From Psychrobacter sp. 4Bb (lineage in GTDB: Bacteria > Pseudomonadota > Gammaproteobacteria > Pseudomonadales > Moraxellaceae): 64,000 bases of DNA. The notes under the pieces are model-generated. The model had not been told where the DNA came from, did no database searches, and was given only the letters and a program-made list of their open reading frames with translations. The stretch covers positions 62,001 through 126,000 of the forward strand of contig NZ_PJAS01000051.1 in NCBI RefSeq assembly GCF_002836735.1, read 5' to 3'. A program made the position numbers and the translations under genes. Shown here piece by piece: positions 9,361 to 18,043 of this stretch (position 1 is the first letter of the stretch; every line of letters starts with the position of its first letter).

Positions 9361-10134
9361 CTACTCATTATATTCCTGATTGAAAATAACAGATAGCTCA
9401 TTGGCAGCTTCTTGCATGACAGGCACATAGCTCAGTAGCTCATCCAAAGATTTTCTGACGATAGGACTATGAGTAAATACCGTAGCAAATGCGGGCTGTT
9501 CACCATTCGGAATCGGGACAGCACAGGCGACCATACCAGGAATAAACTCTTCATTATCTGTCCCTATCTGTGTCTTACGTACTTCAGCAATGGACGTCAT
9601 GAGTTGTTTTTTGTCAGTCTGAGTATGGGTCGTGAGCGCCTGTAACGATAGTTTTTCTACAATACGCTCGCACTTATTATCTGCCAACTGCGTCAATAGT
9701 AATTTACCACTGGCACAGGCCCAGATAGGTATATTGGTTCCGGTAGGTAACTGTATTTGGACAGGCCAGTCAGATATCACACGATCGATATACACCACTT
9801 CTAAGTCTTGCAACACCGCAATCCCTACCGACTCACCAATTTTGGCTGAAAGCTGTTGTAATATCGCCAACCTTTCCGCTTTAAAAGGACTGTTTTTCCA
9901 CAGGTCTAAAGCTAGGTCATGCGTTCTTTTTCCGCAGGTTACTTTTCCATGCAAATCTAATTGGACAAATTGAAGCGGTTGTAGCTGATTTAACAATCGG
10001 TACATACTAGGTACAGGGATGTCCAATGTTTCTGCTAAATCAATAACGCCCATAGGCTTAGAAGATCTAGCCAATACTTCTACGATTTGCAAAACTCGCT
10101 CGACGCTTGAGCCCTTTTTTTTGACATTATGCAT
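9361..10134 (-). CDS. IclR-family transcriptional regulator
   Basis: 257 residues. The N-terminal winged HTH (SVERVLQIVEVLARSSKPMGVIDLAETLDIPVPSMYRLLNQL) and C-terminal IclR effector domain (IGESVGIAVLQDLEVVYIDRV, PIWACASGKLLL) fit the family's usual length. It is divergent from the DUF1445/biotin-carboxylase/Pxp cluster, with 223 bases between, so it most likely controls that cluster, probably responding to a small organic acid. The effector is not predictable from sequence. Confidence 0.88.
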   Translation of the reverse strand: MHNVKKKGSSVERVLQIVEVLARSSKPMGVIDLAETLDIPVPSMYRLLNQLQPLQFVQLDLHGKVTCGKRTHDLALDLWKNSPFKAERLAILQQLSAKIGESVGIAVLQDLEVVYIDRVISDWPVQIQLPTGTNIPIWACASGKLLLTQLADNKCERIVEKLSLQALTTHTQTDKKQLMTSIAEVRKTQIGTDNEEFIPGMVACAVPIPNGEQPAFATVFTHSPIVRKSLDELLSYVPVMQEAANELSVIFNQEYNE

Positions 10135-10357
10135 AGTTCACTTTGCATCCTTAACTGTGCGTTCAAGAAGATCACTCATCATGTTCATCACATATTTCTG
10201 TATTCATATCTTGTCATATCGAAAGTGTTCTGATAAGTTACATAACGATAATCATAGTTCTCGATATATGAAATAAAATTATAAATAGCCATACCAATAT
10301 AAAACAAATCATAAACTTTTATCTGCTAAAAATAATAAAACGTAAGAGGTTGTAATA

Positions 10358-11149
10358 ATGTTAGATTTAGCAAATATGACGCCGACAGAGGTCAGAGCGT
10401 TAATCAGTAAAAATGAACTTAACAAGCCGACTTCTGGCATGTGTAAAGGTCACATACAAGCAAACTTAGTCATAGTGCCCAAAAATTTAGCCTATGATTT
10501 TTTATTGTTTGCACAAAGAAACCCAAAGTCTTGTCCTATTTTAGATGTAACAGATGTCGGTAGCGCAGAGCCACGTCTCATGGCAAAAGGCGCAGACTTG
10601 AGATCTGATGTCCCAAAGTATCGGATATACAAATTTGGCGAATTAGTGGCTGAGGTGTCAGATCTAAAAGATTACTGGAGAGAGGATTTGGTCTGCTTTC
10701 TTTTAGGATGCAGTTTTTCCTTTGAGTCTGCCATGCTAAATGCGTCTATTCCTATCAGACATATCGAAGACAATCACAATGTGCCAATGTATATCACAAA
10801 CGTAGAGACTGAGCCTGCAGGACAATTCCATGGGAAAATGGTGGTTAGCATGCGGCCAATACCTTATCCATTAATCACCAGAGCCGTCCAAGCCACCTCT
10901 CGATTTCCGCAAGTTCACGGCGCGCCTATTCATATCGGAGACCCTAGTGTCATCGGTATAACCGACATTCATGCGCCTGATTTTGGTGATGCATCCATCA
11001 TAAAAGAAGGCGAAGTCCCTGTATTTTGGGCTTGCGGTGTGACGCCGCAAAGTATCGCTATGACTAGTAAGCCAGAGCTGATGATAACGCATTCACCAGG
11101 ACATATGTTTATCTGCGACCCAAGAGATGAAGACTTGGCAGTTCTATAA
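10358..11149 (+). CDS. Putative hydro-lyase / D-glutamate cyclase-like protein (DUF1445, YcsI family)
   Basis: 263 residues covering the whole DUF1445 family. Visible family features are CKGHIQANLVIVP near the N-terminus, the CSFSFESAML segment, and HSPGHMFICD at the C-terminus. Members were named putative hydro-lyases by structure; relatives form part of the vertebrate D-glutamate cyclase protein, and bacterial members are often coded beside 5-oxoprolinase genes. Here it is the first gene of the cluster, followed by carboxylase and Pxp genes. This supports a role in pyroglutamate (5-oxoproline) or related lactam metabolism. The reaction is not established. Confidence 0.8.
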   Translation: MLDLANMTPTEVRALISKNELNKPTSGMCKGHIQANLVIVPKNLAYDFLLFAQRNPKSCPILDVTDVGSAEPRLMAKGADLRSDVPKYRIYKFGELVAEVSDLKDYWREDLVCFLLGCSFSFESAMLNASIPIRHIEDNHNVPMYITNVETEPAGQFHGKMVVSMRPIPYPLITRAVQATSRFPQVHGAPIHIGDPSVIGITDIHAPDFGDASIIKEGEVPVFWACGVTPQSIAMTSKPELMITHSPGHMFICDPRDEDLAVL

Positions 11150-11330
11150 TTTCTGATGACAAAAGTGCTTTTAAACGCATAAAAATAATTAATTTCAAAC
11201 TACTATTTTAATAAGCCAATCAATAAATTGTCACATAACATTCAACAATCACACTCTACATACATCACTAGGTACGAATTTTTTATAAAAAATAATTATT
11301 TACTTTCACTCTAACGGAATAGCCAATCAT

Positions 11331-11843
11331 ATGAATATCAATTTCACGGATCTTGAAAAACTGATCAAACTTGCAGAATGCGCCGATATAAAATCTTTAG
11401 AAGTCACTGACGGTGATGCACGTATTTCTATCGTTTGCCAATCTGACGACAACCAAAGTAGCGGCAATCATATCGCTCATACTCCCAACCCAAGGGCCTC
11501 TCATTCAGAGCCTCAAACCGAAACCACTCAAAACAGTACGGATAATAATACCAATGTAGGCAGTGATCGTAGTGATGAAACTGTGACTACAGAGATGGAG
11601 AAATCCCAAGTAATAGCGCCTATGCTAGGTACGTTTTATCTTCGCTCTGAGCCGACAGCAGAAGTGTTTTTTCAGGTAGGAGATAAGGTGCAAGTAGGGC
11701 AGACACTATGCATCATTGAAGCCATGAAAATGATGTACGAGGTCAAAGCAGAAACTGCGTGTACGCTTAAAGAGATTTTGGTCGATGAAGGTGATGTTGT
11801 AGAGTACGCCCAGCCCTTATTTGTTATAGAGCCAAACAGTTAA
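11331..11843 (+). CDS. Biotin carboxyl carrier protein (AccB-like)
   Basis: 170 residues. An N-terminal FTDLEKLIKL helix is followed by a polar low-complexity linker (about 40-90) and a C-terminal biotinyl domain with EAMKM, the biotin-accepting lysine being Lys133. In such carriers the swinging biotin moves carboxyl groups between biotin carboxylase and a carboxyltransferase. Its presence in a Pxp cluster, rather than with other acetyl-CoA carboxylase genes, marks it as a dedicated paralogue. It lies 79 bases before the biotin carboxylase gene. The linker is Asn/Thr/Ser-rich instead of the Pro/Ala-rich linker of housekeeping AccB. Confidence 0.85.
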   Translation: MNINFTDLEKLIKLAECADIKSLEVTDGDARISIVCQSDDNQSSGNHIAHTPNPRASHSEPQTETTQNSTDNNTNVGSDRSDETVTTEMEKSQVIAPMLGTFYLRSEPTAEVFFQVGDKVQVGQTLCIIEAMKMMYEVKAETACTLKEILVDEGDVVEYAQPLFVIEPNS

Positions 11844-11922
11844 AGCCACTCAATAGCCGCTCAATATTGTATAGACGCTGCACAAACACTGTATTTGACA
11901 CTATATTTTTAAGGGAATAAAC

Positions 11923-13269
11923 ATGTTCACAAAAATCTTAATTGCCAATCGCGGCGAGATTGCTCTACGTATTATCCGAGCTTGCAAACAGCTGGGTATT
12001 AAGTCCGTCATTGCGCATTCTGAATCAGACAAAGACTCGTTACCCGTGCGCCTAGCCGATGAAGCAGTATGCATCGGGCCTGCCAATGCTACGCACAGTT
12101 ATCTTAACCAACGAGCGATTGTGTCTGCTGCAAAGCTTACCAACGCGCAAGCCATCCATCCAGGCTATGGCTTTTTGTCTGAAAACGCAGACTTTGCGGC
12201 CTTGATTGAAGATTCAGGTCTCACGTTTATTGGTCCAACGGCTGACAATATCAGAAATATGGGCGACAAAGTTGAAGCCAAAAAACAAATGACGATGGCT
12301 GGCGTGCCTTGTGTACCTGGATCGAATGGCGCATTGCCTGCTGATTCAGAGCAAGTTATCAAGATTGCCAATGAGGTCGGTTATCCAGTCATTATCAAGG
12401 CGGCAAGCGGCGGCGGTGGGCGCGGGATGCGTGTGGTCGAAAAAGAAGCCGACTTACTCTCCGCTATCTCTATGACACAAACAGAGGCCAAAGCCAATTT
12501 TGGTAGTTCCATTGTCTATCTTGAAAAATACCTACAAGCACCGCGTCATATCGAAGTGCAAGTCATGTCCGATACTCACGGCAATGCTATTTATTTAGGC
12601 GAGCGTGATTGCTCTATGCAGCGTCGTCATCAAAAAGTCATTGAAGAAGCGCCAGCACCCGGTATCACCGAAGAGCAGCGTCAGAAAATCGGCCAAGCCT
12701 GTGTCACGGCTTGTGAGCAAATGCAGTATAGAGGTGCAGGCACATTTGAGTTTTTATATGAAAATGGCGAGTTCTTCTTTATCGAGATGAATACTCGTGT
12801 GCAAGTTGAGCACACCATTACTGAGATGGTGACGGGTGTTGATATTGTGCAAGAACAGATCAGAGTGGCGGCAGGGCTCACGCTAGCACACAAGCAAAGT
12901 GATATCGCCATTATCGGACACGCTTTTGAGTGTCGTATCAATGCCGAAAACGCGCAGACATTTTTACCAAATGCTGGACGCATAGACTACTGCCACATGC
13001 CAGCAGGGTTTGGTATCAGAGTGGATAGTCATGCTGAATCGAACTACACCGTGCCGCCATCTTATGACAGTTTGATTGCCAAGATATGTGTACAAGATCG
13101 TTCAAGAGAAAAAGCGATAGAAAAAATGCGCGCGGCATTATCAGAAGCGCAAATCACCGGTATTGATACCAATATTGGTCTGCATCAGCGACTCTTTGAA
13201 GATGAAGTGTTTTGTGAAGGTCAAATGAGCATCCATTATCTAGAACAGTGGATACAAGACAATATATAA
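11923..13269 (+). CDS. Biotin carboxylase (AccC-like), Pxp-cluster paralogue
   Basis: 448 residues, the standard AccC length. In order: N-terminal [23 protein letters not shown]-grasp glycine loop GGGGRGM, catalytic-domain [18 protein letters not shown], and the C-terminal biotin-carboxylase domain. It carboxylates carrier-bound biotin using ATP and bicarbonate. As a stand-alone subunit it needs the upstream carrier and a carboxyltransferase. No CoA-type carboxyltransferase gene is nearby, but the two following genes encode KipI/KipA-type proteins, homologous to the carboxyltransferase part of urea carboxylase. The enzyme class is secure; the final substrate is inference. Confidence 0.9.
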   Translation: MFTKILIANRGEIALRIIRACKQLGIKSVIAHSESDKDSLPVRLADEAVCIGPANATHSYLNQRAIVSAAKLTNAQAIHPGYGFLSENADFAALIEDSGLTFIGPTADNIRNMGDKVEAKKQMTMAGVPCVPGSNGALPADSEQVIKIANEVGYPVIIKAASGGGGRGMRVVEKEADLLSAISMTQTEAKANFGSSIVYLEKYLQAPRHIEVQVMSDTHGNAIYLGERDCSMQRRHQKVIEEAPAPGITEEQRQKIGQACVTACEQMQYRGAGTFEFLYENGEFFFIEMNTRVQVEHTITEMVTGVDIVQEQIRVAAGLTLAHKQSDIAIIGHAFECRINAENAQTFLPNAGRIDYCHMPAGFGIRVDSHAESNYTVPPSYDSLIAKICVQDRSREKAIEKMRAALSEAQITGIDTNIGLHQRLFEDEVFCEGQMSIHYLEQWIQDNI

Positions 13270-13350
13270 ATCATGTCTTGCCCGCAAAAATGAAAACCAA
13301 ATCTGACATTAGCGTCAGAATTAAGATAACAGATAATGGAGCCCATACTG

Positions 13351-14004
13351 ATGGAACTACAATGGCAAATATGCAGTGAAACCAATCTAGCGTTGTTTTT
13401 TCCTAAACCAACCACCTTAGACAAACAACAAAAATGCTGGGCTTTATCAGACAGCATCCAGAAAATGCCAGAAGTCATCGAAGTGGTGATTGGTATGAAT
13501 ACGCTCAGTGTATTCATCGTGCCATTAACTTGGGCTGAGCTGAATACCTTCAAAGATAAGCTTTCAGATCTACTCAATGATATCCCTTCAAAAACCATCC
13601 AAGGTAAGCACGTCGAGATACCAGTGCATTACGGTGGAAAATATGGCCCCGATCTAGCGGCCATGGCGAATGACCTAAATCTCTCAGTTGAAGCCATTGT
13701 CGATCTACATACCAAAGCCACTTATACCGTTTACTTTATCGGTTTTCAGCCGGGATTTCCTTATCTTGGCGGTTTGTCTGAGTCCTTATACTTCCCAAGG
13801 CATGCCGTACCTAGAACCCAAGTGCCCGCAGGCTCAGTGGGTATCGGCGGCGAGCAGACAGGGGTGTACCCTTTTGAGTCTCCGGGCGGCTGGCAGTTAC
13901 TCGGCCAGACGGATACTGCCTTATTTGATTTAACCAAGACTTCTCCGACGTTACTTAACGCAGGCGATACTTTGACATTTAAAGCGATTGATATTCATCA
14001 ATAA
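13351..14004 (+). CDS. pxpB: 5-oxoprolinase subunit PxpB (KipI family, allophanate hydrolase subunit 1-like)
   Basis: About 217 residues of the AHS1 fold. Diagnostic segments are GFQPGFPYLGGL, FPRHAVPRTQVPAGSVGIGG and the SPGGWQLLGQT region, all typical of KipI/PxpB. I take ATG 13351 as the start, with GGAG 9 bases upstream; an in-frame ATG at 13336 gives five extra residues. In B. subtilis and E. coli PxpB works with PxpC and PxpA to hydrolyse 5-oxoproline to glutamate using ATP. Gene order pxpB-pxpC-pxpA is kept here, downstream of biotin carboxylase genes. Confidence 0.9.
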   Translation: MELQWQICSETNLALFFPKPTTLDKQQKCWALSDSIQKMPEVIEVVIGMNTLSVFIVPLTWAELNTFKDKLSDLLNDIPSKTIQGKHVEIPVHYGGKYGPDLAAMANDLNLSVEAIVDLHTKATYTVYFIGFQPGFPYLGGLSESLYFPRHAVPRTQVPAGSVGIGGEQTGVYPFESPGGWQLLGQTDTALFDLTKTSPTLLNAGDTLTFKAIDIHQ

Positions 14005-14056
14005 GCGATAAATAGAAGATGCATAAATCAAAAAGACAAAAAAACAGGTGGTATCA

Positions 14057-14980
14057 ATGAAAATTTTAACCGCAAGTGCCCTTGCCAGTATTCAAGATTC
14101 GGGACGACTGGGTTACCGCAGTATGGGTGTGGGTAGAAATGGCGTGATGGACAACTGGGCGCTACAAGCCGGCAACGCTTTGATAAAAAACGAGGCCAAC
14201 GAACCCGCTATTGAAATAGCGCTCGGTGAGCTAACCATACAGTTTGAAGAAAACGTCAGCTTTTGCTTAACAGGTGCTTTATACGAGGCCTATCTAGATG
14301 ACAAACGCATTCCTTGTTATTGGCGTATCAATGCAACAGCTGGGCAGACGCTCAAACTTTTGCGTCCGCTACAAGGTATGTATACCTATCTATGTGTGCA
14401 TGGCGGCTTTGATATCGAGCCAGTGTTGCAGTCAGTCAGCACCAATCTCAAAGCAGGGTTTGGCGGATTTGAGGGTAGATATTTAGAAGCCGATGACAGC
14501 TTAACGGTAAAAACTGAATCCAGCCTACCTGTGATTGGGGTAGCTCGCCTTGCCCCAACCGAGGTTATTCGAGTGATAAAAAGCAGTGAGTATGATTGCT
14601 TCACTGAGTCGTCTAAACAAGCGTTTGAGACCCAGCCATGGAAACTACAAAGCAGTAGCAACCGTATGGGTTACCGTTTGGAGGGAGCTACAGCGCTTGA
14701 GTTTAGTAAGCCTGTAGAAATGAGCTCACATGGTGTTGATATTGGCATGATTCAGGTGCCACCACAAGGACAACCGATTGTGTTAATGGCAGATGGGCAG
14801 ACGACGGGTGGCTACCCTAAAATCGCAACTGTGATTCAAGCAGACATAGGTCTGATGGCACAGATTAGATTTGGCAAAGCCTGTCAGTTCGTCGTTGTGT
14901 CGTTAGAGCAGGCGCTGCGTGAACAACAGAAAAGACAATATTACATCGATCAAATAAAGGAGTATGCCAATGAAAATTGA
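14057..14980 (+). CDS. pxpC: 5-oxoprolinase subunit PxpC (KipA family, allophanate hydrolase subunit 2-like)
   Basis: About 307 residues with the AHS2 signatures TASALASIQDSGRLGYRSMGV at the N-terminus, NALIKNEANEPAIEI, SNRMGYRLEG and the C-terminal MADGQTTGGYPKIATV. ATG 14057 is preceded by AGGTG at good spacing. KipA-type proteins pair with KipI to form a heteromer. The same two-domain unit is fused in urea carboxylase as its carboxyltransferase domain. Its end overlaps the start of pxpA by about 11 bases, implying translational coupling. Confidence 0.9.
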   Translation: MKILTASALASIQDSGRLGYRSMGVGRNGVMDNWALQAGNALIKNEANEPAIEIALGELTIQFEENVSFCLTGALYEAYLDDKRIPCYWRINATAGQTLKLLRPLQGMYTYLCVHGGFDIEPVLQSVSTNLKAGFGGFEGRYLEADDSLTVKTESSLPVIGVARLAPTEVIRVIKSSEYDCFTESSKQAFETQPWKLQSSSNRMGYRLEGATALEFSKPVEMSSHGVDIGMIQVPPQGQPIVLMADGQTTGGYPKIATVIQADIGLMAQIRFGKACQFVVVSLEQALREQQKRQYYIDQIKEYANEN

Positions 14981-15707
14981 TTTAAATGCTGATGTGGCTG
15001 AAGGCTGCGGGCAAGACGATAAGTTATTGACGATAGTCAGCTCAGCGAATGTCTGCTGCGGTCTTCATGCTGGTTCTTACAGCGAGATGCTAGCCACGTT
15101 GCAATTGGCAAAAGAAAACAACGTGAGCGTAGGCGCGCATCCTGGTCTAAACGATAGAGAAAACTTTGGTCGTATTCATGAGCCGTTAAGTGAAGCCGAT
15201 TATCGTGCGTTATTGGTATATCAATTGGGCGCGACTAAAGCGCTCTGTGACTTGGTCGGCGTGACTTTGGACTATGTAAAACCGCATGGTGCGTTGTACA
15301 ACCAAGCCGCCATTGATGAAGACTTATCAGATATCTTGGTGAGTGAAATCAAACGATTTGATCCAAATCTAAAAGTCATGGGTCTGTCTGGTGGTTATCT
15401 GGTTAAAGCAGCCAAAAAACAGGGTTTAGCCTCGATATCAGAAGTGTTTGCCGATAGGAACTATGAAAAAGACGGCTCATTAGTCTCCCGCACTAAAGAC
15501 AATGCCTTAATCACCGACACAGACGAGGCCGTTAAACATGTATTACAAATGGTCACTGAAGGGACCGTCACCAGTGTCTGCGGTCAAACCGTACCCGTAG
15601 AGGCACAAAGCATCTGCTTACATGGGGATGGTGAGCACGCTATTTTATTTGCACAAGAAATAAAGAAACAACTGGAACTCAAAGGTATCACTATATCTGC
15701 CCACTAA
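14970..15707 (+). CDS. pxpA: 5-oxoprolinase subunit PxpA (LamB/YcsF family)
   Basis: About 245 residues of the LamB/YcsF fold: KIDLNADVAEGCGQDDKLL, SSANVCCGLHAG, VGAHPGLNDRENFGR, VKPHGALYN and the C-terminal CLHGDGEHA. Conserved His/Asp residues in these segments form the presumed hydrolytic site. ATG 14970 is 8 bases after a GGAG site, better placed than the ATG at 14964. PxpA supplies the ring-opening part of the ATP-dependent 5-oxoprolinase, after PxpBC activates the amide. Family identity is clear; substrate specificity in this biotin-carboxylase-linked context could differ from 5-oxoproline. Confidence 0.92.
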   Translation: MKIDLNADVAEGCGQDDKLLTIVSSANVCCGLHAGSYSEMLATLQLAKENNVSVGAHPGLNDRENFGRIHEPLSEADYRALLVYQLGATKALCDLVGVTLDYVKPHGALYNQAAIDEDLSDILVSEIKRFDPNLKVMGLSGGYLVKAAKKQGLASISEVFADRNYEKDGSLVSRTKDNALITDTDEAVKHVLQMVTEGTVTSVCGQTVPVEAQSICLHGDGEHAILFAQEIKKQLELKGITISAH

Positions 15708-15761
15708 ATATCCGTTTCCTAATCATTTGATTAAATAATCCCATATAGAACAAGGATGTTT

Positions 15762-16949
15762 ATGAGCACCATAAAAAAACATAATACCGCCATTTTAGGC
15801 GCGGCCTTCCTGATGGCTACATCGGCAGTAGGACCAGGATTTTTGACCCAAACGGCCACATTCACCGAAAGCCTAATGGCAAGTTTCGGCTTTGTTATCT
15901 TAATATCTATTGTTATGGATATTGGCGTCCAGCTTAACGTTTGGCGAGTAGTCGCGGTCTCCAAAAAACGTGCACAGGAAATCGCCAACTTGGTGTTCCC
16001 TGGTGTCGGTTACTTGCTCTCGTTCTTAATCATTGCGGGTGGTCTGGCTTTTAATATTGGTAATATTGGCGGTGCCGGACTTGGCATGCAGTCCATGTTC
16101 AACATGTCGCCCATCACAGGCGCCTTAATCAGTGGTGTGATTGCCGTCGCCATATTTTTAGGCCGAGAAACTGGGCCTATGATGGATAAATTCGCTCAGT
16201 TAATGGGCTTTATCCTGATTGTATTGGTCATTTATGTGGTCTTCAAATCTGATCCACCATTAGCAGAAGCCGTCAGCAAAACGATCATGCCTGACAAAAT
16301 TGATGCGGTGGCTATCGTGACGCTAGTTGGCGGTACGGTTGGCGGTTATATTACTTTCTCAGGTGCGCATCGCTTATTGGAAGCAGGCGTCAGCGGCGAA
16401 GAGAATTTAAAATCAGTGACCAGAAGCTCGGTCTCTGGTATTTTGATTGCCTCTGTGATTCGCGTATTTTTATTCCTTGCCGTATTAGGCGTGGTATCTC
16501 AAGGCTTTGCATTGGATCCCGCCAACCCAGCCATGTCGCCGTTTCAGTACATTCTAGGAAATGCGGGTAAAGTTATTTTTGGTATGGTGATTTGGGCGGC
16601 GTCTGTGACCTCGGTGATTGGTGCTGCTTATACTTCTGTGTCTTTTATGACCAACTTTCATCCGTTCATTGAGACTTATAAACGCTACTTCATTATTGGT
16701 TTCATCGTTATCTCAACGTTGGTGTTTGCCACTATCGGTAAACCGGCTCAAGTATTGGTATTGGTTGGTACGTTAAATGGCTTAGTGCTACCTATCGCCA
16801 TGGTCATCGTTCTGATTGCCGCCTACAGAAAAAATATCGTTGGCAATTATAAGCATCCGATTTGGATTGCGGCATTTGGTTGGTTAATCGCCATCGTGAT
16901 GAGTATCCTAAGTGTCATGACCATTGCTAAATATCTGGGCATGAGTTAA
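15762..16949 (+). CDS. NRAMP-family (YcsG-like) transporter
   Basis: About 395 residues with roughly 11 hydrophobic segments. The start of TM1 (FLMATSAVGPGFLTQTATF) lacks the DPGN metal-binding motif of true Mn/Fe NRAMP proteins. This is the subfamily found as YcsG beside YcsF/KipI genes in Bacillus. The missing motif and the gene neighbourhood argue for an organic substrate (5-oxoproline or another lactam/amide) rather than a divalent metal. ATG 15762 is set by AAGGATG six bases upstream. It is probably the uptake system for the cluster. Confidence 0.82.
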   Translation: MSTIKKHNTAILGAAFLMATSAVGPGFLTQTATFTESLMASFGFVILISIVMDIGVQLNVWRVVAVSKKRAQEIANLVFPGVGYLLSFLIIAGGLAFNIGNIGGAGLGMQSMFNMSPITGALISGVIAVAIFLGRETGPMMDKFAQLMGFILIVLVIYVVFKSDPPLAEAVSKTIMPDKIDAVAIVTLVGGTVGGYITFSGAHRLLEAGVSGEENLKSVTRSSVSGILIASVIRVFLFLAVLGVVSQGFALDPANPAMSPFQYILGNAGKVIFGMVIWAASVTSVIGAAYTSVSFMTNFHPFIETYKRYFIIGFIVISTLVFATIGKPAQVLVLVGTLNGLVLPIAMVIVLIAAYRKNIVGNYKHPIWIAAFGWLIAIVMSILSVMTIAKYLGMS

Positions 16950-16972
16950 AAAATTAAGTTAAGGAATGTATT

Positions 16973-17395
16973 ATGGATATAGAGCAAATAGCACGTGTGG
17001 TCAAACTGGTTGAAAGCAGTCAGCTGCACGAAGTCACGATTGCAGACAACGGGCAGTCTATTAGAGTGGTTAATAATCTAGGTACGCAGAATAATGTGAG
17101 CGCTAACCCTATAGAGGCCACGACTACTCATGAGCCTGAACAGCAGGGTAGTGATGTCTTGCAAGTAGGTGCCACCTATGTAGGGCAGGTATACTTAAGT
17201 GAAGACGATGCAACAGACAACTTGGTCAAAGAAGGCGACCATATTCAAAAAGGTCAGACCATTTGCTTCATTGATGAGTTGACCCGTTTGCAGCCAGTGA
17301 TTAGTAATAAAGAAGGTGTGGTCACGGCAGTTTCGGTTGAAAGTGGCCAGAACGTTGAATACGGACAGCCTATTTTTGAGTTAGCCCGTAGTTAA
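16973..17395 (+). CDS. Biotinyl/lipoyl-domain protein lacking the biotinylated lysine
   Basis: 140 residues built like the carrier at 11331: an N-terminal EQIARVVKLVESSQLHEVTI helix, a short polar linker, then a barrel domain (VGQVYLSE...KEGDHIQKGQTICFIDE...GQNVEYGQPIFELA). Where the first carrier has IEAMKM, this one reads IDELTR, so Lys133 is replaced by Thr104 and the flanking methionines are lost. It cannot carry biotin in the normal way. It closes the cluster 23 bases after the transporter, just before the terminator. Possible roles are a structural subunit or a competitor for carboxylase docking; none is shown. Confidence 0.78.
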   Translation: MDIEQIARVVKLVESSQLHEVTIADNGQSIRVVNNLGTQNNVSANPIEATTTHEPEQQGSDVLQVGATYVGQVYLSEDDATDNLVKEGDHIQKGQTICFIDELTRLQPVISNKEGVVTAVSVESGQNVEYGQPIFELARS

Positions 17396-17430
17396 AGACA
17401 GTTAACGTAGTTTTGGTTAAATCAAAATAT

Positions 17431-17470
17431 AAACCCTTTAAGCATCATCTGTCGCTTAAAGGGTTTTTTA
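17431..17470 (+). terminator. Terminator at the end of the Pxp/carboxylase cluster
   Basis: AAACCCTTTAAGC, a 10-base loop, GCTTAAAGGGTTTTTT. A strong stem with a T-run 35 bases after the last stop of the cluster. Confidence 0.9.
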
Positions 17471-17523
17471 TGTGCTGAGTATTTGTATTAGACTCATCAT
17501 GTATTTCGTGCATCTAATATAAG

Positions 17524-17916
17524 CTATTTACTCTGCCCAAGATCATCCAGAATAGCGCAGTCTGCATTATCATCGCCTGCACAATGATCAAAAGAATTCT
17601 GTAGCGAATTGACCATCTCCTGCAATTGGGCGATTTTTTGGTTTAACGTTTCGATATGCTCTTGTGTCAACTGCTTAACATCTGCACTCTGACGGTTGGC
17701 ATTTTTGCGCAAATACAGTAACTCCTTCATTTGCTTGGATGAGAACCCCAAGTCACGAGAATGTCTTAAAAAGTATAAGTCGTCAATATCGTCTTTAGAA
17801 TACAAGCGATAACCTGAGTTCGAGCGATTTACTGTTTCTAGCAAGCCAATCTGCTCATAGTAGCGAATCATTTTGGTAGAGATGCCTGATTGCTTTGATG
17901 CTTGACCAATATTCAT
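17524..17916 (-). CDS. cueR: Cu(I)-responsive MerR-family regulator CueR
   Basis: About 130 residues: MerR winged HTH (MNIGQASKQSGISTKMIRYYEQIGLL), a dimerisation coiled coil (QLTQEHIETLNQKIAQLQ) and a C-terminal metal loop with two cysteines (HCAGDDNADCAIL) matching the CueR CxxxxxxxC pattern for Cu(I)/Ag(I). ATG 17916 has AGGGTG upstream; a GTG at 17925 would add three residues. It lies directly downstream of copA on the same strand. A matching 19-bp-spacer promoter lies in front of copA, so CueR should activate the ATPase gene when cytoplasmic Cu(I) rises. Confidence 0.9.
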   Translation of the reverse strand: MNIGQASKQSGISTKMIRYYEQIGLLETVNRSNSGYRLYSKDDIDDLYFLRHSRDLGFSSKQMKELLYLRKNANRQSADVKQLTQEHIETLNQKIAQLQEMVNSLQNSFDHCAGDDNADCAILDDLGQSK

Positions 17917-17955
17917 ATTTATCACCCTAACTTAAAAAGGGACTTAAATAACAAA

Positions 17956-17990
17956 AGGGTTTAAATAATCTGTGTATTTAAACCCTATAG
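17956..17990 (-). terminator. Hairpin between copA and cueR
   Basis: GGGTTTAAATA and TATTTAAACCC arms around a short loop, 55 bases after the copA stop. On the minus strand it is followed by a T-rich stretch, so it may attenuate copA readthrough into cueR. Confidence 0.55.
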
Positions 17991-18043
17991 GGATATCCTT
18001 TACGATTCTACATTCACTCTGTAGCGGTTTAGTAGTTCGCTGA

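Noticed and set aside
12681-12983. 100-codon frame on the minus strand
   Set aside because: Fully inside the biotin carboxylase gene in the opposite strand; no family sequence.
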